Source: UBA4732 sp963823075 (GTDB lineage: Bacteria; Planctomycetota; Planctomycetia; Gemmatales; Gemmataceae). Taken from it: a DNA stretch of 64,000 nucleotides. The notes under the pieces are model-generated. The model was not told the DNA's origin and made no database searches. It saw only the letters and a program-made list of their open reading frames with translations. The stretch spans positions 62,001 to 126,000 of the forward strand of contig CAWGKE010000002.1 in the NCBI GenBank assembly GCA_963823075.1. The letters are read 5' to 3'. Within the stretch, counting starts at the first letter, position 1. Every line of letters begins with the position of its first letter. The position numbers and the translations under genes were made by a program. Below are positions 17,461 through 26,456 of this stretch, piece by piece.

Positions 17461-18621
17461 TTAGCTGGGCTTGGCGTCGATGCGGGTGATCTTGCGGTTC
17501 GACGACAGCCGCTCCGCCGCGTCCACCAGCGCCAGAAGCTCGGCCCGCCGGCCGTCCGGGTCCGCCCCGAGGGCGCCGCGGGCCGTGGCCCGCACGTCGG
17601 CGTAGCCGGCGCCGCGCGGCACCGATCCGTGCAGCAGCAGGCCGAACTCCGCCGCCGCCGCCGCGAAGCGGAAGTCTTCCGGCGCCTCCACGAAGCGACG
17701 CGACGCGACGGACAGCGACCGCGTGATCGACCGATCGCCACAGCGGATTTGCGTCGTCAGCCACTCCGCGGCGTCCGCATATCCCGTCGGCATGATTTCG
17801 TACAACGCCGTCACGGCCTGCCCGGCGTCGAGGGATTCGGCGCCCGCGGGGAGGCCATGCCGATCCTCATAGCCGATCAGCCGGTAGGACGCCACGCGCC
17901 GCGGGTTGAACGCCACCCGCACCCGCACGTCCCGCGCCGCCGCGTCGGCCCGGCAGCGCAGGCCGATCCGAACCAATTCATGGGCCGCGTCCCACGGGCA
18001 CTCGGCCAGGTCGAGCGTCAGCGACACCGGATCGTCGCCGGACGGTTCAGGATAGGAATAGGTGAAGGAATTGACCAGATCGGCCACGCGCACCGCGTCC
18101 GCCGCAGGCAGCCGCTTCTCGTCCAGCAGCGCGCGCCGCACGTCGCGGTAGACCGCCGGATCCACGGTCAGCGGAAACGTCGAGACGGGGGAGCGCTCCG
18201 CCGACACGAACGGGCTTTCGGTCGGCCCGCCGTCGCCGAGGCGGGGGCGGATCACCCCATGGTCCACGCCGACGGCCACGTCGTTATTCCCTCCCTCATC
18301 TCCGTTGTTGGGGAGCCGGGTCGCGTCAGCGCCCGGCGCGGCGGCGCCCGTCCGACCGTTGGGATCGAAACGCCAGCAGACCAGCAGCAGGCCGAACGTC
18401 AGCAGCAGCACGGCGGCGACCGCCGCCGCCGTGGCGATGCGGTGGTAGCGGACCCACGGGTTGACCTTGCCCGGCCCGAGCCGCCGCGCCCGCTCCAGCG
18501 CGCGGCCCACCGAGGCGTGGGGCGGCGGATCGGTGCGCACCTGATCCACGGCCGTCCGCAGCGCGTCGCCCAGCTCGCCCACGAACGGGCGCTCCTCCAA
18601 CGGGTTCGGCCTCTCGTCCAC
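17461..18621 (-). CDS. YfbK-like membrane protein lacking the VWA domain, next to an ECF sigma gene
   Basis: This 386-residue protein has a cytoplasmic N-terminus of about 60 residues, one membrane helix (ATAAAVAAVLLLTFGLLLVC) and an exported C-terminal part. That part begins with the YfbK N-terminal block (FPLTVDPAVYRDVRRALLDE, RVADLVNSFTYSYPEPSGDD, AECPWDAAHELVRIGLRC). It goes directly into the DUF3520 block (VRVRVAFNPRRVASYRLIGY, AGQAVTALYEIMP, ALGADPDGRRAELLALVDAA). In ordinary YfbK proteins a VWA domain of about 180 residues lies between these blocks; here it is absent. The gene starts 2 bases after the ECF sigma gene, and the one-helix layout fits an anti-sigma or sensor role, which is inference. 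Confidence 0.8.
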   Translation of the reverse strand: MDERPNPLEERPFVGELGDALRTAVDQVRTDPPPHASVGRALERARRLGPGKVNPWVRYHRIATAAAVAAVLLLTFGLLLVCWRFDPNGRTGAAAPGADATRLPNNGDEGGNNDVAVGVDHGVIRPRLGDGGPTESPFVSAERSPVSTFPLTVDPAVYRDVRRALLDEKRLPAADAVRVADLVNSFTYSYPEPSGDDPVSLTLDLAECPWDAAHELVRIGLRCRADAAARDVRVRVAFNPRRVASYRLIGYEDRHGLPAGAESLDAGQAVTALYEIMPTGYADAAEWLTTQIRCGDRSITRSLSVASRRFVEAPEDFRFAAAAAEFGLLLHGSVPRGAGYADVRATARGALGADPDGRRAELLALVDAAERLSSNRKITRIDAKPS

Positions 18622-18623
18622 GG

Positions 18624-19118
18624 CTATTCCCTCTTCGCGGGTTCGACCAGCACGGCCTCCAACTTGGCCCGCGCCTTGTGCAGTGCGGCCGCCGCGGCCC
18701 CCGGCGTGATCGACAGCGTCTCCGCGATTTGCTGGTAGGGCAGGTCTTCAAAGTACCGCAGGCAGAACACTTCCCCCTCGCGCCGCGGCAGCTGGGCGAT
18801 CGCCTCGCGCAGCCGTTCGGAAGTCTCGCGCTCCAGGAGCGCCGCGTCCGGGGCGTCGGTCGCCGCCGCCAGCTGGAGGCCATCCAGCGGCATCGTCTTG
18901 CGGCGTTGCCGCAAACGGTCGAGGGCGCGGCAGGCCGCCAGCCGGCGCAACAGCGCCACCCAGTAGCGCACCGGGTGCGTCTGCTGCAGCTGGTGGATTT
19001 GCAGGAACACGTCCTGGACCACGTCCTCGGCGTCGGCCGCGTTGCCCAGGATGCGCCACGCCGTGCCGTACACCATCGGACCGTGTTCACGGACGATGCG
19101 GTCCCAGTCGGTCGCCAC
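18624..19118 (-). CDS. ECF-family RNA polymerase sigma factor
   Basis: The start is a GTG at 19118 preceded by GAGGAGG at 5 bases, giving 164 residues. Region 2 is clear (WDRIVREHGPMVYGTAWRIL, DAEDVVQDVFLQIHQL, the -10 binding part) and region 4 too (QLPRREGEVFCLRYFEDLPY, QQIAETLSITPGAAAAALHK, the -35 helix-turn-helix). It directs RNA polymerase to its own promoter set. It is followed after 2 bases by a one-helix membrane protein, a common place for an anti-sigma factor, and preceded by a kinase-like gene on the same strand. Confidence 0.95.
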   Translation of the reverse strand: MATDWDRIVREHGPMVYGTAWRILGNAADAEDVVQDVFLQIHQLQQTHPVRYWVALLRRLAACRALDRLRQRRKTMPLDGLQLAAATDAPDAALLERETSERLREAIAQLPRREGEVFCLRYFEDLPYQQIAETLSITPGAAAAALHKARAKLEAVLVEPAKRE

Positions 19119-19217
19119 GCCGACCTCCTCATCCCGCGGAACGGCGTCTACCCTTTCCAGTCGCACGACCCGCCTGGATGTTACCTCATTCGGAGGGATT
19201 TCGGCCACGCCCGAATT

Positions 19218-19278
19218 GACACGGTGACAAGGTGACAAGGTGACATGGTGAATGCTCTGCTCACCTTGTCACCGTGTC
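19218..19278. repeat. 18-bp inverted repeat built from GTGACAAG units
   Basis: The arms 19218-19235 and 19261-19278 are exact reverse complements (GACACGGTGACAAGGTGA). Extra partial copies of the GGTGACAAG unit lie inside the loop and just after the right arm, so the element is also a short tandem repeat. It lies between the kinase-like gene and the sigma gene and may act as an intergenic terminator or attenuator; no T run follows. Confidence 0.8.
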
Positions 19279-19364
19279 ACCGTGTCTGGTGAACGCAGCG
19301 AGCCGGCCGGCGGCTGCAATGCCTCCCGGTCGGCTCGTGTTAGGAACGGACGAATGCGAATCGG

Positions 19365-20777
19365 CTATGGTTTGGGCAGGACAAGGTTGCACACCAGCCA
19401 GGCCACGGCGCCGGCCAGCAGGGCCAGCAGCACGAAGCCGAGCGCGCCCATGCGCTGGCCGAGCGATTTCGGCGCGGGGGCCGGCTCCGGCGCCTGCGGC
19501 TGCGGCGCCGGCTCCTGGACAAGTTGCGGCGCGGGGGCGGGGGCGGCGACCGTCGGCGGTGCGGGCGTCGGCCGCAGCGGGGCGGCGGGTCGCAGTTTCG
19601 GGGCGGCCGCCGACGGGGCGCGCGGCGGCAGTGGGCCAGTCGGGCGCTCCGTGGCGCGCGCCGCGGCGTCATCCGCGGCGGCCGTCGCTTGCGATGCTCT
19701 CAGACGCGGGATTGTCATTGTCGGTCGGCTCCGCACGGTGCCGGTAGCCGGCGCAAACGGCCGCAGCGCCTCCATCACCTCGGTGCAGCTGGCGAAGCGC
19801 GCCGCCGGCGTCTTCTGCATCAGCCGCTCCACCACGGCCGCCAGGCCGTCGGGAACCTCCGGCGCCAGGTCCTGGATCGCCTTGGGCTGCTTGTGCTGGT
19901 GGGCCATCATCTTCTCGACGGCCGTGCCGTCCGGGAACGGATACTGTCCCGTCAGGCAGTAATACATCACGCAGCCCAGACTGTACTGATCGCCGACGGC
20001 CGTCAGGTTCGTGGGGTCCATGATGCTCTCGGGGCTGGCGCAGTCCAGGCCCGAGTTGACGGAGTTGGCCGTGGACATGGTGTCCACAAGCGATTCGCCC
20101 TCCGTTTCGGCCAGCAGGCAGCCGATGCCGAAGTCGAGGATGCGCACCTGGCCGTCCGCCCCGATCATCAGGTTCGACGGCTTGAGCAAGCCGTGGAATA
20201 GGCCCTGCTGGTGGCACAGGTCGAGGCCCTCGGCCGTTTGGACGGCCAGCTGGACCGTCTTTTCCGCGGTCGGCTTGCCTTCCTTCTGGACGATCTTGTC
20301 GAGCGTCTCGCCCTCGACGAGCGGCCAGGCGAGGTAATGCATGCCGCCGGCCGTGCCGACGTCCACGAAGGGCACGACGGCCACGTGGCGGCATTGCTCG
20401 AACAGGCGGACCTTGCGGCGGGCGATGCGGACGTTCCACATGCTGCGCCGCGGCAGCACCTTGACGGCGTACATCAGGTTGTCGGTCTTGGACTGGGCCT
20501 TGTAGACGGTGCCCATGCTGCCGGAGCCGAGGGCGTCCTGCAGGGTGAACGGCCCGAGGACGAAGCCCTGGGTCTTGCCCTGGAGGAGGCGTTCGGCCTG
20601 GAAATCGGTGAGAACGCCCTGTGCGACGAGGAACTCGGCGAGGGCGGGCGGCTCGGCGCCGGCGTTCTTGGCGAGGAACTCGCCGATCACTTGATCGAGT
20701 TGTCCGCGGTCGATGAGGTTGCTGCGGCGCAGGTCCCAGACGAACCACTCGCAAGCCCCGAGGTCCGTAGTCATCAT
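19365..20777 (-). CDS. Ser/Thr protein kinase-like membrane protein, probably a pseudokinase
   Basis: Of 470 residues, 1-75 are a helical domain often seen before planctomycete kinases (LAEFLVAQGVLTDFQAERLL). A protein-kinase fold follows: glycine loop LGSGSMGTVYKA, ATP lysine in YAVKVLPRR, catalytic loop region, metal motif RILDFGIG and a CASPES block before VGDQYSLGCVMYYCLTGQYP. The catalytic loop reads FHGLLKPSNLMI, so the HRD motif has become HGL and the catalytic aspartate is missing. A long Pro/Ala linker and a single C-terminal membrane helix (LGFVLLALLAGAVAWLVC) place the kinase domain in the cytoplasm. The ECF sigma gene downstream suggests shared signalling. Confidence 0.85.
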   Translation of the reverse strand: MMTTDLGACEWFVWDLRRSNLIDRGQLDQVIGEFLAKNAGAEPPALAEFLVAQGVLTDFQAERLLQGKTQGFVLGPFTLQDALGSGSMGTVYKAQSKTDNLMYAVKVLPRRSMWNVRIARRKVRLFEQCRHVAVVPFVDVGTAGGMHYLAWPLVEGETLDKIVQKEGKPTAEKTVQLAVQTAEGLDLCHQQGLFHGLLKPSNLMIGADGQVRILDFGIGCLLAETEGESLVDTMSTANSVNSGLDCASPESIMDPTNLTAVGDQYSLGCVMYYCLTGQYPFPDGTAVEKMMAHQHKQPKAIQDLAPEVPDGLAAVVERLMQKTPAARFASCTEVMEALRPFAPATGTVRSRPTMTIPRLRASQATAAADDAAARATERPTGPLPPRAPSAAAPKLRPAAPLRPTPAPPTVAAPAPAPQLVQEPAPQPQAPEPAPAPKSLGQRMGALGFVLLALLAGAVAWLVCNLVLPKP

Positions 20778-21337
20778 TGGCGGCGGCGTCCTTTGTGTTC
20801 AAGGGGGGAATGCGCGGCCCACAACCCCGCGCCCTGCCCAAGAGCGAACCGCGACGCCAGCGTACAGAACATCGACGATGCATCCGTCGGGGAAGACGGG
20901 AACTGCGCTCGGCGTTCGGCGATTCCACTCTTGCCGAAAGGATGGGATACAAAAACGGGGCTGTCAAACGGAGATTGGGAGTCGGGCGCCGGCGCCCTTT
21001 CGGCCAGTCGCCTGCGCCAGCGAGGAGGACGAATATCCGCCGACGCTGGCCGACAAGCTGCGCCTCCAGTTCGACGCCCTGCACCCGAACGTCGCCGAGT
21101 TCCCTACGCAATCGGTGTGGGGGGCGGGAATCTGGAATGGGGATGGCTCAGGAGAACCCCCGTGGCGGCTGTGGGACGAACCGCCGCAAGGGCACTGGTC
21201 GGTGGTTCAATTCAGCGATTCGGTTTCCTGACTGGCCTGTCTGAGGCTGGCGCCGATTCGTGGCACCCCGAGCTCCTTTGTTCGTTGTTACTGAACTGAG
21301 CTTTCGCCGGTGGGCCGGACTTCTCGGTAGTGCCCGG
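20778..21337. other. Intergenic stretch, mostly without genes
   Basis: This 560-base stretch lies upstream of the kinase-like gene and downstream of vsr. Except for the coding-like remnant at 21019-21231 described separately, I see no gene, tRNA or clear repeat in it. Confidence 0.5.
21019..21231 (+). pseudogene. Coding-like remnant of unknown origin
   Basis: An open frame of 70 codons ends at TGA and reads like a soluble protein end: PPTLADKLRLQFDALHPNVA, then QSVWGAGIWNGDGSGEPPW and LWDEPPQGHWSVVQFS. There is no plausible ribosome site or start at its left end, and upstream of it the same frame reads as low-quality sequence. I regard it as a possible C-terminal fragment of a lost gene. It is not recognised and may be chance. 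Confidence 0.3.
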
Positions 21338-21823
21338 CTATCCGCGCTTGGCCAAGACGCCGACGATTCGACCAATGCAGTCCGCCGGCGACTCTTTGAT
21401 CTCATGCTCCCAAAGGCGCACCACCCGGAAGCCGATCGCGGTCATAGCCGCCTCGTCCCTCCGGTCCCTTTCGAGGTTTAATTGGATCTTCTTTGACCAG
21501 TATGAGGAATTCGCCCGGGGCGACTTCCCACACCGGGGACAGCCGTGCCAGAAGCAGCCATCGGTGAAAACGGCCAACCGCTCGGCGCGGAACACGAACT
21601 CGGGCGTGCCTGGGATGTCTTTCGGGTGAACCGTCCAACCCCGAACCTTCGCTTGGATCAGATAGGCTCGCAGCCGACGCTCGGTGCTTCGATTGCCCTT
21701 GGAGCGAATCGAGCGCATGTGCTTGGTCCGCTGGGCGGAGACGCCCTCGAACTTGCCGCCTGCCAGCGTTTCACGCAGCACGCGCTGCATTACTGGTCCC
21801 TCGCCGTCGCCTATGTTGGCCAC
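21338..21823 (-). CDS. vsr: Very short patch repair endonuclease Vsr
   Basis: This 161-residue protein matches Vsr: KHMRSIRSKGNRSTERRLRA (N-terminal glutamate helix), KDIPGTPEFVFRAERLAVFT, TDGCFWHGCPRCGKSP (metal aspartate, histidine and zinc cysteines), SSYWSKKIQLNLERDRRDEA and VVRLWEHEIKE. Vsr nicks DNA next to T-G mismatches that arise when 5-methylcytosine deaminates. It is the last gene of an R-M operon and overlaps the endonuclease gene by 13 bases, the classic position beside a cytosine-5 methylase, whose mutations it repairs. Confidence 0.95.
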   Translation of the reverse strand: MANIGDGEGPVMQRVLRETLAGGKFEGVSAQRTKHMRSIRSKGNRSTERRLRAYLIQAKVRGWTVHPKDIPGTPEFVFRAERLAVFTDGCFWHGCPRCGKSPRANSSYWSKKIQLNLERDRRDEAAMTAIGFRVVRLWEHEIKESPADCIGRIVGVLAKRG

Positions 21824-23130
21824 ACACTTGCGTGTTCGATCAATGCCGTGACCCAGGCGTCGGCAGGCTCATCGATGGGGGCGAGGTCGCGGCGCATCTG
21901 GCAAAGGGATTCGGCGAAGGCGAGAACCCATTGCCTGCCCAAGTCCATTGGGTTCGCGCCCGTTGCACGCAGCGCCTGTGATTTCACCCACTCCTCGAAG
22001 CTCTGAATGTAAATCTTGACCTCATGAAGCTGCTCGAGTTCCCCGACGCGCTCCTGAATCTCCTTCTTCCTATTCGGCTCGGAGTCCACCACGAATCCGA
22101 CCACGTCCGTCTCTGAGTGATCCTCCAGCTTCTCGCTGGCCTCCTCCAGTTCGTCGCGCAGGTAGGGCTTCCCGTACTTGGCGTCCCAGGCCTCCAGAAT
22201 CTCCAAGCCGCCGGCTTTCTTGATGACTTCGATGTCGCCGATGTTTCCGTGCTTCTTGTTCGCCGACCTCATCTGGCCCAGGGGCTTCAAGACGCCGCCG
22301 AACACCTTCTGCTCGGCGAGCACCTGAAAGAGGGCGTGCAGTGCGATCTCAAACACGCGAGCAGAATAGGGAGAACGGTCCACAAAGGTCCGAATGAAGT
22401 GAGCGGCGTCATCCAATGTCTTGAGCTTCGGCAAGCGGCGTCGAACCGCTCGCATCGCCGCTGCGGCCGCTTTCTTGAAGTTGTCCGAGCGATTGAACAG
22501 CAGCCCGATCAAGTGTCGCAGCGCCGGCTCCGGCCTCACGGCCTCTCCTTCAATGAGGTCCACGAGTTCCAGCCATTCGGTGCGTGCGCCCCGGATGGCG
22601 GCCTTGTACAGCTTGCTGTACGGGTAGTTCTCAGCAAGCGAGCGGGTCATCATGAACCCGTCGGCGTTCAGTTTCAGCAAATTGAAATGACGCAGCACGG
22701 GCGTGATGTGGTTCTTATCGAGAACCCGCATGGGGATGCCTTCGGCCCAGGAGAAGTTGCTCCCGGCGCCGCCCGCCTTGTGCAGCCGAATGCTCTGTCC
22801 AGGGGCAACAGCCTTTACGCTCAACTGAAGGACGGTAAGGCCCACCAGGGCGCGTCCGACTTCGCTCGTCACCGAATCGACCAACCGGGACAACAGTGCC
22901 GCGTGCGACAGCTCCACAGGTTCGGCCGCTGAAGTGGGTTTCTGGCACTCCTTTATAAGATCCGTTAAGTATCCAGATTCGAGCCGTTCCTTGATCCTCT
23001 GAAGCCTTGCTTTGGCCTCGGGAGTGGGACTGCCCTCCACGAAGGATTCGGGCGCCTTTTCGCGCTGGAACAGGACCGAGCGGGTCAGGTACACTTCAAG
23101 CCGGGGTCGTTCGTCGCTCATCGTCGGCAA
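21811..23130 (-). CDS. Putative type II restriction endonuclease
   Basis: The protein has 439 residues and no membrane segment. I do not recognise a named restriction family, but the C-terminal third has a nuclease-like core: KKHGNIGDIEVIKKAGGLEI followed by EAWDAKYGKPYLRDELEE, where D, E and the D-A-K triplet could form a PD-(D/E)xK metal site. The gene lies between a cytosine-5 DNA methylase (overlap about 35 bases) and vsr (overlap 13 bases) on the same strand. Position in the operon is the main reason to call it the restriction partner. The recognition sequence is unknown. Confidence 0.75.
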   Translation of the reverse strand: MPTMSDERPRLEVYLTRSVLFQREKAPESFVEGSPTPEAKARLQRIKERLESGYLTDLIKECQKPTSAAEPVELSHAALLSRLVDSVTSEVGRALVGLTVLQLSVKAVAPGQSIRLHKAGGAGSNFSWAEGIPMRVLDKNHITPVLRHFNLLKLNADGFMMTRSLAENYPYSKLYKAAIRGARTEWLELVDLIEGEAVRPEPALRHLIGLLFNRSDNFKKAAAAAMRAVRRRLPKLKTLDDAAHFIRTFVDRSPYSARVFEIALHALFQVLAEQKVFGGVLKPLGQMRSANKKHGNIGDIEVIKKAGGLEILEAWDAKYGKPYLRDELEEASEKLEDHSETDVVGFVVDSEPNRKKEIQERVGELEQLHEVKIYIQSFEEWVKSQALRATGANPMDLGRQWVLAFAESLCQMRRDLAPIDEPADAWVTALIEHASVWPT

Positions 23131-25125
23131 CCAGCGACTTTCTGACCTGAACGCTCATCGGGCTCAGCGTCGGGAACGAGTAAGGGATGAGGTAGCTTCC
23201 CTGCGGGATCTGAGGGTTAGTGTTACTGTTCCTCGCTTCGTAGGCAAGCGACCGAAGCCACAGCATGTGTTCGAGCACCTCTTCCTCGCCGCACTCCCAG
23301 GCGTCGGCGATCTGTCGGCCGGTCAGAATCTCCCGTGTGCCGACCCCCGCCACGACCCGCTGCAGTACCTTCCAGCGATGGTCATCCCCCTCCGCTAGAA
23401 TCATCCGGCCGGAGAAGTCGGCTAGAGTCATTCGGCCGGAGAACCGGGGCCGGTAGGTGTAGTACTCGCTGAGCTGAACAAGGTCCGCCTTCACGTTCCG
23501 CCGGGCCAGTTCGGCCTCGAACGCCTTCCAGACCGCCACGAAGACGGCTGCCTCCAGCGAGCCTCCTACCAGCTTGACTGTTCGTTTGCCAAGGACCCAC
23601 TCCCAGGCATCTTGGCCCTTGAGGACGATCTCGAAAGCGCCCGAAGCGGACAGAGGCCTCAACGGGCCGGCGTCCACCCGAACGGTCCAACCGGCAGGCC
23701 CAACCGCCGTTTGGACGTGGTACGGCCCCTCATCGCACGGCCTTTCCCACCCGAAATCCCGCGTCAGCCTGGCCCGCTCCACCCTCCTCTCCACGTTCTC
23801 CGGTGACTCAGTGGGCTTGCCCTTGGGAGCTTGCGGACCATCCAGCGCGACGGACGCCTTTCTCCGGTACACGGACGTGAGCCCCCGCTTTCGTTTGCGG
23901 AAGCCCAGCGCTTGTTCCTCGTGCAGCAGCGGGAGTTGAGAGGGCAGCGGGACCGAGAAGAGCTGGTCGAGAATCGCCAGCGCCAACACCCTGGCGATTT
24001 GGCACGGGACGGAATTTCCGATCTGGTGGATCGCAATTTGTCGCTTGCCGATGACGGCGTAGCGGTCGGGGAACGTCTGCAGCCGCTTCAGTTCGGACAC
24101 GGTGAACGGCCGGTTTTCCCAATGGAAGGGGCCGGTGTACTGCCCGCCCTGAGCTTTGAGCGTGCGGACAGGCGTCTTCGGATCGGCCTTGTAAAGGAAG
24201 TCGGAGAACTTCGACCGCCATGCGAAGATCGGCTGGGGATGCCCCATCTTCTCCGTGAAGAAACTATAGTTCAGGCCGTCAGGGACCTGCTCCAGGAGGC
24301 GCCCGAAGCGCCCCCCACACGGACCTGCCGCTGCTCCGGGGCCACGATGGCGCCCTCGATCGCTTCCGCAGCACTGAGGTGCGAGGTTCCATCGGGCGAA
24401 TCCGGCCCGTGCGTCGGGGCGGGGAACAGGAAACCCTTGTCGCGCGTGCCGACGATGAACATCCTCTCACGGTGCTGCGGCACGCCGTAGTCCGCCGTGT
24501 CCAGTATGCGAAACGCGATGTTGTAGCCCGCCTCCTGAAAAGCCGCCCGGATGGACTGCCAAGCCCTGCCCTGCTCTGCGCCCGTGATCCCGTAGACGTT
24601 CTCGAAAAGGAAAGCGCGGGGTTTGAGCAGGTTCAACAACCTGACGTACTCCTGGAACAGGGTCCCTCGCTCGTCTTGGATCCCTTGGACGCCCGCCGCT
24701 CTGCGGCCGGCTGCGGAAAACGATTGGCAGGGAGGACCGCCCAGAATGAAGTCGATCTTCCGACCCGCCGAAGGATGGAAGTCGCGTATGTCCTCGCAGA
24801 GAATCTCGACGCCTTCCAGGTAGCCGCCCTGCCCCGCGTTCGCGCGGAGGGTGGCGGCAAACCGTTCATCGATTTCAACGGCCGATTCGATGTGAAAGCC
24901 AGCGTCGTGGAAGGCGATGTCCAGTCCGCCGGCGCCGGAAAAGAGGGAAAGTGTCCGAATCGGGGTTTTGATTGCGGACCTCGCCCAGCTGTTCATGGCC
25001 GCACCGAAGCGATCCGGCCAGTTCGGCCCCGCACCGGCCGCAAGCACCCGGCACAACCGCGCGAACGATCCGTCTTCAGGCGGGGTTGCCTCTTGATCGA
25101 ACAGGCTCCGCTGTGCAGTTCCCAT
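23096..25125 (-). CDS. DNA cytosine-5 methyltransferase, frameshifted in the middle
   Basis: Two frames give one C5 methylase. The N-terminal frame (from 25125, a start inside a longer open frame) has motif I RTLSLFSGAGGLDIAF, motif IV GGPPCQSFSAAG with the catalytic cysteine, ENVYGITGAEQG (motif VI) and QHRERMFIVGTRD (motif VIII). The break is near 24310, beside a run of six C. The second frame carries GPFHWENRPFTVSELKRLQT and IAIHQIGNSVPCQIAR (motif X). A long C-terminal extension of about 230 residues with no known domain follows and includes a 9-residue duplication. The enzyme protects host DNA from the endonuclease encoded next. Confidence 0.88.
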
Positions 25126-25529
25126 CCGGCCTGCCCGCCTTTTCTGTTTCCAAGCGGCGCCAAAAGGCCTGTCCGCGGCTGACCACCGCATCTCAAGTTG
25201 GCATTATGCCATTGAAGTGGTCGCATGTCCAGCACTTGCCGCGCAATTGCTGTGCCAAAAGCAGAACCGCAAGCCGCTTGCTTCGGCACAACCTCACTAA
25301 TCGTGGCAACACGATGGCACGGCGGAAAACATAAGTGGCAGGAGCTTCTTCTCGTCCGACGAGGTTCCTCCCACCTTCGTTTTCGCTCGGAGCCAGCGCG
25401 CTCTGAAGTCGGCGAGCCGGTTCCCCTTTCCCCGCCCGTCGCGTAGAATGAATGCAGACGCAAGGCCGTCTATAAAATGAGCCGGATGTGGGTTCGTCCT
25501 CCGCCACACGAAAAACAAGGACTCCTCCC
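25126..25529. other. Intergenic region between the R-M operon and nadA
   Basis: About 400 bases separate the methylase start from nadA. I see no convincing gene, hairpin terminator or repeat. If the methylase starts at the far ATG (25191) the gap is slightly shorter. Promoters for both divergent transcripts should lie here, but none stands out. Confidence 0.5.
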
Positions 25530-26456
25530 GTGCAAGACCTCATCGACGAAATCGCCGCCCTCAAAGCCCAGCACAACGCCACCATTCTCGCCCACTACTA
25601 CCAGGAGGGCGAGATTCAGGAGATCGCCGATTTCGCCGGCGACAGCCTCAACCTGGCCCGCGCCGCCACCAAGGTGAAGACCTCCACCATCGTCTTTTGC
25701 GGCGTCCATTTCATGGCCGAGACGGCGAAGATCCTCAACCCCGAGAAGCGCGTGCTGCTGCCCGACCTCAAGGCCGGGTGCAGCCTCGCCGAGAGCTGCC
25801 CCGCCGACAAGCTCGCACGCTACCAGGAAATGCTGCGCATCAACGGCCGTAAGTTCCAGACCGTCACCTACATCAACAGCACCGCCGGCGTCAAAGCCCT
25901 GTCCGACTGGGTCGTCACCTCCGGCAACGCCGAGGCGATCATCCGCCGCGTGCCGGCCGATTACGAGATCCTCTTCGTACCCGACCGCCACCTCGGCCAG
26001 TACCTCCAGGAGATCACTGGCCGGAAGATGATCCTGTGGGACGGCGCCTGCATGGTCCATGAGATCTTCAGCGTTGGCGACCTGCTGGCGCTGAAGCGCA
26101 AGATTCCGAGCGCCGTGACGCTGGCCCATCCGGAGTGCCCGGCCAACATCCGCGAACACAGCGAGTTCGTCGGCGGCACCGAGGCGATGGTCAAGCACGT
26201 CGCCGGCTACCCGCAACCCACCGATTTTCTCGTCGCCACCGAAGCGAACATGATGTGGCGACTCCAGAAGGAGTTCCCGCGGCACCGCTTCCACCCGGTG
26301 CCCGGCATCACCTGCGCCTGCAACAAGTGCCCGCACATGGCCCGGAACACGCTCGAAAAAGTCCGCGATTGCCTGCTCTACGGCAAGCCGGAAATCGAGT
26401 GGCAGCCGGCGTTCGATCGGGCGCGCGACGTGCTCCAGAAGAGCCTGCTCAAATGA
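25530..26456 (+). CDS. nadA: Quinolinate synthase
   Basis: NadA condenses iminoaspartate with dihydroxyacetone phosphate to quinolinate in the first part of NAD synthesis; it carries a 4Fe-4S cluster. The 308-residue form starting at GTG 25530 is the expected length. Visible motifs are ATILAHYYQEGEIQEIADFA, LPDLKAGCSLAESCPADKL (cluster cysteine), FVPDRHLGQYLQEITGRKMI, LAHPECPANIREHSEFVGGT and PGITCACNKCPHMARNTL (cluster cysteine). The stop overlaps the next start as ATGA, so the downstream gene is probably co-translated, although its product has no evident link to NAD. Confidence 0.95.
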   Translation: MQDLIDEIAALKAQHNATILAHYYQEGEIQEIADFAGDSLNLARAATKVKTSTIVFCGVHFMAETAKILNPEKRVLLPDLKAGCSLAESCPADKLARYQEMLRINGRKFQTVTYINSTAGVKALSDWVVTSGNAEAIIRRVPADYEILFVPDRHLGQYLQEITGRKMILWDGACMVHEIFSVGDLLALKRKIPSAVTLAHPECPANIREHSEFVGGTEAMVKHVAGYPQPTDFLVATEANMMWRLQKEFPRHRFHPVPGITCACNKCPHMARNTLEKVRDCLLYGKPEIEWQPAFDRARDVLQKSLLK

